Shown here in pieces: positions 32,898 through 38,999 of a stretch of DNA of 38,999 nt (the stretch's first letter is position 1; each line of letters opens with the position of its first letter). Made by a program: the position numbers and the translations under genes. The stretch spans positions 1-38,999 of the forward strand of contig CAMLRX010000035.1 in the NCBI GenBank assembly GCA_946482545.1, in the 5' to 3' direction. The DNA is from an uncultured Flavihumibacter sp. Lineage in GTDB: Bacteria; Bacteroidota; Bacteroidia; Chitinophagales; Chitinophagaceae. The notes under the pieces are model-generated. The model did no database searches and had not been told where the DNA came from. It saw only the letters and a program-made list of their open reading frames with translations.

Positions 32898-33530
32898 ATG
32901 AATCTTTCAAACTATAATAAGATGGCCTTCAGGATGGACGAGGAAGAAGAAAAACAACCGGAAGACAAGAGAGATGACCTGATGATGCTGAATAAGAAAC
33001 TTGAAAAATACTTCTTCGACAAAAGAAGTGTGTACCTGTGGGGACCCGTGGAAGATAAATCAGCCCGGGAAATTGTAACGAAACTCCTGCTGTTGGATGC
33101 GCATGAGCCTGGCAAAGAAATCAAATTCTACATCAACAGCCCGGGTGGGGTGGTTACCAGCGGTATGGTAATTTATGATACCATGCGCATGATCCAGTCG
33201 CCGGTGAGTACCATTTGTATGGGACTCGCTGCCTCTATGGGTTCTATACTGTTGAGTGGTGGTAAAAAAGGAAAACGCTTTATCTACCCGCATGGCGAGG
33301 TGATGATTCACCAACCCAGTCTGGGCGGTTACATGCAGGGCGTGAGCGCCGATCTTGAAATACAGGCTGTTCAAACCCAGCGCGTAAAAGAACTGGGAGC
33401 AAGGATACTTGCGGAGAATTGCGGTAAGAAATTTGAGCAGATCATGAAAGATTTCGACCGCGATTACTGGATGGATGCCAAACATGCCGTGGAATATGGC
33501 ATTGTTGATGGTGTTATCGACAAATTATAA
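32898..33530 (+). CDS. clpP: ATP-dependent Clp protease proteolytic subunit, paralogue 2
   Basis: A 210-residue ClpP with a complete triad: S113 (AASMG), H138 (MIHQP), D189 (DRDYWMD). SPGGVVTSG (81-89) forms the oxyanion loop. The handle loop GGYMQGVSADLEI is two residues longer than in paralogue 1. The N-terminus has an unusual acidic run, DEEEEKQPEDKRDD (14-27), before the core. ATG 32898 is chosen because the frame upstream to 32829 only translates the repeat. With paralogue 1 and ClpX it would form the degradation machine. A terminator follows, so clpX may be transcribed on its own. Confidence 0.95.
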   Translation: MNLSNYNKMAFRMDEEEEKQPEDKRDDLMMLNKKLEKYFFDKRSVYLWGPVEDKSAREIVTKLLLLDAHEPGKEIKFYINSPGGVVTSGMVIYDTMRMIQSPVSTICMGLAASMGSILLSGGKKGKRFIYPHGEVMIHQPSLGGYMQGVSADLEIQAVQTQRVKELGARILAENCGKKFEQIMKDFDRDYWMDAKHAVEYGIVDGVIDKL

Positions 33531-33553
33531 CAATCAGCTATTTATCCACAATT

Positions 33554-33595
33554 CCCCTGTAATTTGCCGTTTTATGCAGCATTACAGGGGTTTTT
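33554..33595 (+). terminator. Intrinsic terminator after the clpP pair
   Basis: Arms 33554-33563 (cccctgtaat) and 33581-33590 (attacagggg) pair exactly over 10 bp with a 17-base loop, followed by five T. It lies 24 bases after the second clpP stop and 66 bases before clpX. Confidence 0.85.
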
Positions 33596-33660
33596 CATAG
33601 TCTGTTACTATGAGGAGTGCCTATTAAAGGGTACCTTTACGATCTGAAACGAAACAATAC

Positions 33661-34896
33661 ATGGCGAAGAACAATTTACATTGCTCCTTTTGCGGCCGCG
33701 GCAGAGACGAGGTGAAGATCCTTATCGCAGGTCAGGAAGGGCATATCTGTGAGAACTGTGTGGAACACGCCCAGGAAATCATTGAGCAGGAACTGATGGT
33801 GCGCGACGATAATCCATCCTCACAATATAAACTCACCGTGAAAAAACCCATGGAAGTGAAAACCTTCCTGGATGAATACATTATCGGTCAGGACGATGCC
33901 AAGAAAGTACTGGCCGTGGCGGTGTACAACCACTATAAAAGACTTCAGCAAAAGACAACTGATACTTCTGAAATCGAAATCGAGAAAAGCAATATCGTAA
34001 TGGTGGGCGAAACCGGTACGGGTAAAACCCTGCTGGCCAAAACTATCGCCCGTTTGCTGAACGTGCCTTTCGCCATCGTGGACGCGACAGTATTCACCGA
34101 GGCAGGATATGTTGGAGAAGATGTGGAAAGCATCCTCACCCGTTTGCTCCAGGTCTGCAATTATGATGTGCCCGCAGCAGAAAAAGGCATCGTGTACATC
34201 GACGAGATTGATAAGATCGCACGTAAGGGCGATAACCCCTCCATCACCCGTGATGTAAGCGGAGAAGGCGTGCAGCAAGGCTTACTGAAACTCCTGGAAG
34301 GCACCGATGTGCTCGTGCCACCACAGGGGGGCCGTAAACACCCGGAACAGAAACTCATCAAGGTCAATACGCAGAATATTCTTTTCATTTGCGGCGGCGC
34401 GTTTGATGGCATCGATAAAGTGATTTCCCGCAGGGTGAATACCAACGCGATCGGCTTCAATGTGAACAAAGAAATGCAGGACGCGGCCAAGAAGAACTTA
34501 CTGCAATACGTGAACGCGCAGGATCTGAAATCGTTTGGTCTGATCCCCGAATTGCTGGGTCGTCTGCCCGTGGTTACTTACCTGAACCCGCTGGATGCGC
34601 CTACTTTGCGTTCGATTCTTACCGAACCCAAGAATTCGCTCATGAAGCAGTACATGAAGTTGTTCGAACTGGAAGGCATCAGCCTCACGATCGATAATGC
34701 CGTGTATGATTTTATGGTGGAAAAAGCCATGGAATACAAACTGGGCGCAAGGGGTCTCCGTTCCATCTGCGAAAGCATTCTTACCGATGCCATGTTCGAA
34801 CTGCCCTCTTCCAATGAGAAGACGTTCCATGTTACGGAAGAATATGCGAAAAGCAAGTTCGAGAAGAGCAAGATGAACATGCTGAAAGTAGCCTGA
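33661..34896 (+). CDS. clpX: ATP-dependent Clp protease ATP-binding subunit ClpX
   Basis: A 411-residue AAA+ unfoldase that feeds ClpP. The N-terminal zinc finger has C8, C11, C30 and C33. Walker A is GETGTGKT (116-123) and Walker B is VYIDEID (178-184). Pore loop GYVG is at 149-152, the RKH loop at 225-227, the ClpP-docking tripeptide IGF at 264-266, and sensor 2 in GARGLRS. All parts needed for ClpP binding are therefore present. The start at 33661 gives [13 protein letters not shown]. It follows the clpP terminator and is followed after 22 bases by a tiny gene. Confidence 0.97.
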   Translation: MAKNNLHCSFCGRGRDEVKILIAGQEGHICENCVEHAQEIIEQELMVRDDNPSSQYKLTVKKPMEVKTFLDEYIIGQDDAKKVLAVAVYNHYKRLQQKTTDTSEIEIEKSNIVMVGETGTGKTLLAKTIARLLNVPFAIVDATVFTEAGYVGEDVESILTRLLQVCNYDVPAAEKGIVYIDEIDKIARKGDNPSITRDVSGEGVQQGLLKLLEGTDVLVPPQGGRKHPEQKLIKVNTQNILFICGGAFDGIDKVISRRVNTNAIGFNVNKEMQDAAKKNLLQYVNAQDLKSFGLIPELLGRLPVVTYLNPLDAPTLRSILTEPKNSLMKQYMKLFELEGISLTIDNAVYDFMVEKAMEYKLGARGLRSICESILTDAMFELPSSNEKTFHVTEEYAKSKFEKSKMNMLKVA

Positions 34897-34918
34897 TAAC
34901 CGAATAAATTACACGTCC

Positions 34919-35089
34919 ATGAATGATCTGCTGGATCGCCTGAAGGCGGAAGGTTTAACAGAGGAACAGGCCTACAAAGCCATTTCCGTGATCAAAGATT
35001 TTACGAAAGAGAAATTCCCGTTGTTCGCCGGAGCAATTGACAAGTTATTTGATAAGTATAAGCCGAAGGAAGAAGATTTTCTGGATTAG
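34919..35089 (+). CDS. 56-residue helical protein downstream of clpX
   Basis: An open frame of 56 codons from ATG to TAG: MNDLLDRLKAEGLTEEQAYK, then AISVIKDFTKEKFPLFAGAI, then DKLFDKYKPKEEDFLD. It is short, soluble and helix-rich, with an amphipathic pattern (LTEEQAYKAISVIKDFTKEKFP) like that seen in many small Bacteroidota proteins that I cannot name. It begins 22 bases after the clpX stop and is followed by a strong terminator, which supports a real gene at the end of the clpX transcript. A link with Clp function is only inference from position. Confidence 0.7.
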   Translation: MNDLLDRLKAEGLTEEQAYKAISVIKDFTKEKFPLFAGAIDKLFDKYKPKEEDFLD

Positions 35090-35127
35090 AGGTTAGGGGA
35101 AGAAACTAGCTTAATTAAATAAATTTG

Positions 35128-35162
35128 AAAGCCTGTATTGTGAGAACGATACAGGCTTTTTT
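35128..35162 (+). terminator. Intrinsic terminator of the clpX transcript
   Basis: Arms 35128-35138 (aaagcctgtat) and 35149-35159 (atacaggcttt) pair exactly over 11 bp with a 10-base loop; the right arm runs into a six-T tract ending at 35162. It lies 38 bases after the small gene. Confidence 0.9.
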
Positions 35163-35174
35163 GGGCCTCACCCC

Positions 35175-35198
35175 GCCCCTCTCCCGGGGGAGAGGGGC
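35175..35198. repeat. GC-rich palindrome gcccctctccc/gggagaggggc
   Basis: Perfect 11-base arms (35175-35185 and 35188-35198) with a GG centre, 12 bases after the terminator T-run. Palindromes of this type occur between genes in many bacteria and resemble REP elements. One copy only in the window. The remaining 140 bases to the GH51 stop hold nothing I recognise. Confidence 0.6.
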
Positions 35199-35338
35199 AT
35201 AGTCCAGGGAATTCGATTGATTAGGGAAAACACGAATAATCCCTCCGTATTGGTTTTGAGCAATTCGTTGAGCACCGGACTGCTTAGTGCTTTGGTGAAA
35301 CGCTTTGTGAGATGTAGGTTTAATAGTGGAAACGTATT

Positions 35339-37306
35339 CTATTTATTGCCTACTTCGATAACCTGGAAACTTTTCGCCGGGACAGTAAGCTGAAGCATTC
35401 CTTTTTTAACGCTGCCGGTACTTTCTTTTGGTGTTACTGCAGTGGGTTCTTCTACAGAATTGTACTGCATCAGATCTGTGGAGGCAAGTGTTTTTACCCC
35501 CACTTTCTTCGTGTTTTTCCACCCGGTTGGTTGGATATTAATCACGCGTTCCACCGCTGCGTTGTTCACCAGTTTCACGTACAATTTACCTGTTGGCTCA
35601 TCAATTACAGCACTTGCGTACAAGCTGTCCTGTCCTGTAACGGGAATGCCGTTCAGCAATGCGGGCACCACTTTTGTACCTTTGTAGTTGGCGTAAAGTT
35701 TCTGAACATAATAATTCGGGGTACCCACTGCTTTCAGGTTATCGAACCAGATCAGGTCGGGGCGCCACTGCCAGGCTTCCACATGCGCGAACAGGGGCGC
35801 GTAGGCGCACATTTGCACCACGTCTGCATTGCGTTCCAGGCCGGTCATGTAGGCCGCTTCCGCCAGGGCACTGAGCCAGGTATTGCGCGATTCGGGGGCT
35901 TTATCATCTTTACCATGGGCAGCGTATTCACCCGCGAATACTTTGGGACCGGTGCGGTCGTAGGAGTCGTAACGTTTGGCGTTGTTGAAGAACCAGTCCG
36001 GGTTTACATAATAATGTTCATCGATGAAAGCTGGACCCAGTTTTTTCAACTCTTTCCAGGCATACTCAAATTGCGGACCGGAGTAATAAGGGCCGGAGCC
36101 GGAAACGATCTTTATTTCGGGATGTTTTTCTTTCAGCCTTTTTTCAAAACGTTTGTAGCGTTCAATGTACTGCACATCCCACTGTTCGTTGCCAACACCC
36201 AGCATAGTGAGGTTGAAAGGCGCCGGGTGCCCCATATCGGCACGGAGTTTCCCCCACTTCGTTTGTACGCTTCCGTTGGCGAATTCTATCAGATCCAGCG
36301 CATCCTGTATATAAGGTTCAAGTTCATCGAGGTCCACCACTTCACCGGTATTGTACTGGCAGGCCATTCCACAATTGAGAATGGGCAGCGGTTGTGCGCC
36401 GAGGTCTTCGGAAAGCAGGAAATATTCATAAAACCCAAGTCCGAAACTCTGGAAATAATCTGGGGCGGAACGGTGCGCGAATTCAGTGTTCCATCGGTTG
36501 ATGATGAGTTCGCGGCTTTCTACCGGTCCCACAGTTTTTTTCCATTGGTAACGGTTGTTCAGGTCGCGCCCTTCTACAATACAGCCACCGGGGAAACGAA
36601 CGAAGCCGGGCTTCATATCGGCGAGCAGTTGCACGAGGTCTTTGCGCAAACCGCCGGGCCTTCCTTTCCAGGTATCGCGGGGAAACAACGAAATCATATC
36701 TGCATCCACTACGCCCGTTCCTTTGAACACCAGGCGGAGTTTGCCTTTGGCCGTGGTTTCTTTTGCAGTGACAGATGCCACATATTTCTTCCAGCCTGTT
36801 CCGGAAGCCGCTACGGGCGAACTTCCGATCACCTGGTTCTTTTCATTTAAGAGTTCTATTTCCAGTTGCACATTTCGTCCCCTTCCCATATCGGCCCACA
36901 TCGAAAAATCGTAGGTGTCGTTCGCTTTCAGTCCCATGCCGCGGAAACCTTCGTTCACCAGTTGGTAACCGGAATCCGGTGCGTTGATGGTGATTTTTGC
37001 ATACCTGGGATTTGTGCTGCTCATTTCCTGGTGATTGGTGATCAGCACGTTTCCCGTGTTTCGTCTTGTTTCCCGCCAGCCCATCATGGGCATAGAGAAT
37101 TCGAAAGAACGGTTCTTTACCAGTTCGGCGTACAAACCGCCATCGGCGCCAAAGTTGATGTCCTCAAAAAAAACACCCCACATGGTGGGTTGAACCGGGG
37201 CAATGGTTTTACCTGCCTGCACCACAATGGTAGCGGGCGATTGCGCCGTTGTGGCGGTAGCGGAGAGCATCCCGGCCATGGCCAATGCGATGGAAACTTT
37301 TTTCAT
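35339..37306 (-). CDS. Alpha-L-arabinofuranosidase, GH51 family
   Basis: A 655-residue exported enzyme that removes alpha-L-arabinofuranose from arabinan or arabinoxylan. It has a signal peptide (MKKVSIALAMAGMLSATATT, cut after AQ). The GH51 start GVFFEDINFGADGGLYAELV (44-63) is interrupted at about 85-210 by a beta-sandwich like CBM4/9 (RYAKITINAPDSGYQLVNEG). The TIM barrel resumes at FVRFPGGCIVEG (235-246). The acid/base is E374 (GNEQW) and the nucleophile E460 (AGEYAAH). A beta-sandwich ends the chain. It is the last gene of the minus-strand set, 37 bases after the GH43-like gene. Confidence 0.93.
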   Translation of the reverse strand: MKKVSIALAMAGMLSATATTAQSPATIVVQAGKTIAPVQPTMWGVFFEDINFGADGGLYAELVKNRSFEFSMPMMGWRETRRNTGNVLITNHQEMSSTNPRYAKITINAPDSGYQLVNEGFRGMGLKANDTYDFSMWADMGRGRNVQLEIELLNEKNQVIGSSPVAASGTGWKKYVASVTAKETTAKGKLRLVFKGTGVVDADMISLFPRDTWKGRPGGLRKDLVQLLADMKPGFVRFPGGCIVEGRDLNNRYQWKKTVGPVESRELIINRWNTEFAHRSAPDYFQSFGLGFYEYFLLSEDLGAQPLPILNCGMACQYNTGEVVDLDELEPYIQDALDLIEFANGSVQTKWGKLRADMGHPAPFNLTMLGVGNEQWDVQYIERYKRFEKRLKEKHPEIKIVSGSGPYYSGPQFEYAWKELKKLGPAFIDEHYYVNPDWFFNNAKRYDSYDRTGPKVFAGEYAAHGKDDKAPESRNTWLSALAEAAYMTGLERNADVVQMCAYAPLFAHVEAWQWRPDLIWFDNLKAVGTPNYYVQKLYANYKGTKVVPALLNGIPVTGQDSLYASAVIDEPTGKLYVKLVNNAAVERVINIQPTGWKNTKKVGVKTLASTDLMQYNSVEEPTAVTPKESTGSVKKGMLQLTVPAKSFQVIEVGNK

Positions 37307-37343
37307 GATGTCGTATTTATAAATGGCGAAGCAAATAATCGGA

Positions 37344-38294
37344 TTATTTTTTCAGCAGTTCCTGCATCTTATCAAACTCGGCTTTCGTTACGGAGAACAC
37401 AGTCCCGTGGCGCGTCCCCCTGGGGAACTGCACTTTATCGGAGACATCAGTCCAGGTAACCAGATCTTTGGAAGAAACGGCTCCGTATTTGTGTTCGGTG
37501 TATTTATCGAAATATACCATCCACTCCTCGCCCACCTTGATAGCGGTAGGTCCTTCGGCCCAGTATTTTCCTGTGATCGGAGCCGATGGTTTTCCGTATC
37601 CGCCGGTCAGTTTTTTACTGGTGGCAACGCGGAGATTTTTCTGGGCCACGGGTACTTTCGTTTCATCCTTCAGGAACATGACGAATTTCTTTCCGATTTT
37701 ATGGATCGTGGCATCAATCACATTAAAGCCCTGATCATACATCACTTTCGCTTTGGAAAATTTCTTAAAATCCTTTGTGGTCACATAATACATCCGGTGG
37801 TTATTATCGTTGCCCGGAATATCCGTTTCCGCGAAACGTCCGGGAATAGTGGTGGCCCAATAGATCACGTATTGTTTTTTCTTTTTGTCGTAAGTGATTT
37901 CGGGTGCCCAGCAGTTCTTCGCTTCGGTTTCATGCATCATAACGGGAATGAATTGTTGTTCCGACCAGTTTACCAGGTCCGGGGAGGATGCGTATCCGAT
38001 ACCGCGGTCCTTCCAGCTTACAGTCCATACCATGTGGAACAGGCCATCCGCACCTTTGATGATGCAGGGATCCCGCATAAGTTTATCACTGGCCACTGTT
38101 GGTGTCAACAGCGATTTATCGTTGTTCATCGCTTCCCATTTCAATCCGTCCATGCTGTAAGCCATGTGCAGGCCATCTTCTCCATTCCCTTTAAAATAGC
38201 TGAACATGTATACTTTATCCTGTGAAAAAACGGATAATACAGGAGAAAAAAACAGCACACTAAGCAGTGCTTTAACGAAGACTTTTTTGAACAT
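37344..38294 (-). CDS. GH43-like five-bladed propeller glycosidase
   Basis: A 316-residue exported enzyme with a signal peptide (MFKKVFVKALLSVLFFSPVL, cut after FSQ). Repeating propeller blades are visible (DGLHMAYSMDGLKWEAMN; GIGYASSPDLVNWSEQQFIP; YYVTTKDFKKFSKAKVMYDQ). Candidate acidic residues are D of RDPCIIKGADG, E of CWAPEITYDKKK, and E of YWAEGPTAIK, the GH43/GH117-type arrangement. The likely substrate is an arabinose- or xylose-containing glycan given the GH51 neighbour, but subfamily cannot be set by eye. It is in a three-gene minus-strand set with DUF2264 and GH51. Confidence 0.8.
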   Translation of the reverse strand: MFKKVFVKALLSVLFFSPVLSVFSQDKVYMFSYFKGNGEDGLHMAYSMDGLKWEAMNNDKSLLTPTVASDKLMRDPCIIKGADGLFHMVWTVSWKDRGIGYASSPDLVNWSEQQFIPVMMHETEAKNCWAPEITYDKKKKQYVIYWATTIPGRFAETDIPGNDNNHRMYYVTTKDFKKFSKAKVMYDQGFNVIDATIHKIGKKFVMFLKDETKVPVAQKNLRVATSKKLTGGYGKPSAPITGKYWAEGPTAIKVGEEWMVYFDKYTEHKYGAVSSKDLVTWTDVSDKVQFPRGTRHGTVFSVTKAEFDKMQELLKK

Positions 38295-38340
38295 AGCTTA
38301 ACCGGTTTGGGAAAATCCCGTAAGTGTTAAAAATACATTT

Positions 38341-38999
38341 TTATTTCAGATCGAGGGCGTGGTCCACCTTCGCGTCTTGCCCACTCCAGATGGCTGCGGA
38401 GGACCATGGCGTGTCCGGGTCGGCCCAGAAAGGATCAGTTTCCGGCAGGCCGAGTGGCAGGAAAATGGTTGTGCACAGGTAAAGCGATCCGGTGGTGATG
38501 TAAAAATCAGCCAGACCAGGTTGTTCTCCATAAAGGCCCAGCGTAAGCCATCCCTTTGCATTAAAAGTTTTTGGTGCGCCCAACGTTCGCGTAATCACTG
38601 CTGAAAGAGCGCCACGCACCTGCGCGGGCTTTAAACTTTCTGGTAGTTTCTTTCTTGCGGCCATATCGGCCAGGTGCTGGAAAGCGCCGCCACGGTACAC
38701 GATGGAACGGCCAATAGCAGGAAAAGTTCCATCAGCATTAATAAGGCGTTCCTGAATCTCCGCGTACCGCTTACTGATCTTATCGAACCTCGGCACGAAC
38801 CAGCCGTAAGTTCTTCCCGTCACTTCAAGGATGGCCGATAAATATGGCTGTATCACATAACTGTTGTAATAGTCCAGCGCGAAGTTCATCCCATCAGAGA
38901 ACATACCATCACCGGTGTACCAGTGCTGCGCGAATTCCCTTATGCCAAATTCAATTCTCACCTTATCATAAGGATAGCCGTATTTCAGAAAGAATGTTT
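38341..38999 (-). CDS. DUF2264 family protein (partial, N-terminus outside window)
   Basis: The C-terminal 218 or so residues of a DUF2264 protein; the frame stays open to the window edge. Family landmarks are WYTGDGMFSDGMNFALDYYN, then SYVIQPYL; GRSIVYRGGAFQHLADMA; and the end PWSSAAIWSGQD. DUF2264 proteins have an alpha/alpha barrel and often sit in gene sets for pectin or rhamnogalacturonan breakdown. A GTG at 38961 is internal, because codons upstream (FFLKYGYPYDK) continue the same pattern. It is the first visible gene of the set and lies 46 bases before the GH43-like gene. Confidence 0.85.
   Translation of the reverse strand, partial: TFFLKYGYPYDKVRIEFGIREFAQHWYTGDGMFSDGMNFALDYYNSYVIQPYLSAILEVTGRTYGWFVPRFDKISKRYAEIQERLINADGTFPAIGRSIVYRGGAFQHLADMAARKKLPESLKPAQVRGALSAVITRTLGAPKTFNAKGWLTLGLYGEQPGLADFYITTGSLYLCTTIFLPLGLPETDPFWADPDTPWSSAAIWSGQDAKVDHALDLK

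Noticed and set aside
35531..36850. 439-codon open frame on the plus strand opposite the GH51 gene
   Set aside because: The minus strand has clear GH51 catalytic motifs, so the opposite frame is a by-product.

Overview
The window looks like a chromosomal segment of a Bacteroidota bacterium, most likely of the Chitinophagaceae type. The evidence is a type IX secretion (Por) sorting domain at the left edge, the gliding-motility lipoprotein GldB, a MoxR/DUF58/BatA block, a eukaryote-type single-chain GlyRS, DUF4450 and DUF2264 proteins, TAnnTTTG-type -7 promoter elements, and almost no Shine-Dalgarno sequences. The segment is mostly housekeeping with a saccharolytic right end. No phage, insertion sequence, CRISPR array, tRNA or rRNA was seen.

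Layout. 1-4131: tail of a T9SS-sorted protein, a small membrane/coiled-coil protein, then a minus-strand run of dtd, a MazG-like pyrophosphohydrolase, a YihY-family membrane protein and glyS. 4194-6444: arfB, then an MbnP-like lipoprotein and an MbnH-like di-heme cytochrome/peroxidase. That pair is the most interesting functional unit here, because characterised relatives oxidise a tryptophan of MbnP to build a copper site. 6445-9297: a secreted coiled-coil protein, a Wzx-like flippase and a metallo-beta-lactamase-fold hydrolase. 9508-16545: a 1127-residue surface protein that appears to join a dead peptidase-like domain, a TolB-like propeller and an Omp85-like barrel, followed by a 1191-residue DUF4450 protein. 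16603-18185: two exported ferritin-like proteins with Tat-like signals. 18186-18910: a gene-poor stretch with dispersed repeats. 18911-21838: a class-III aminotransferase, a gamma-carbonic anhydrase, a tiny lipoprotein and rsgA. 21935-25692: moxR, DUF58, BatD-like and batA, tightly packed. 25978-28808: nadE divergent from gldB. 28934-35089: pheT, a coiled-coil protein, zapA, two clpP paralogues, clpX and a 56-residue protein. 35339-38999: GH51, a GH43-like protein and DUF2264, an arabinan/pectin-type degradation cluster.

How the genes fit together. Translation and its quality control recur (glyS, pheT, dtd, arfB, rsgA). Protein turnover is represented by a double ClpP with ClpX. Envelope functions include the flippase, the TolB/Omp85-like protein, GldB, the BatA block and several lipoproteins. 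Between genes lie at least three families of short dispersed repeats: an A/T-rich TTGGATTTTGAAT family at three loci, a CCACCTCGGTGGCACCGG family at three loci, and a CTTTGCGT...GCGTGAAAA family at two loci. Two copies of the first family sit directly upstream of rsgA and the second clpP and create misleading upstream start codons. All functional calls come from reading sequence motifs; no database search was run.
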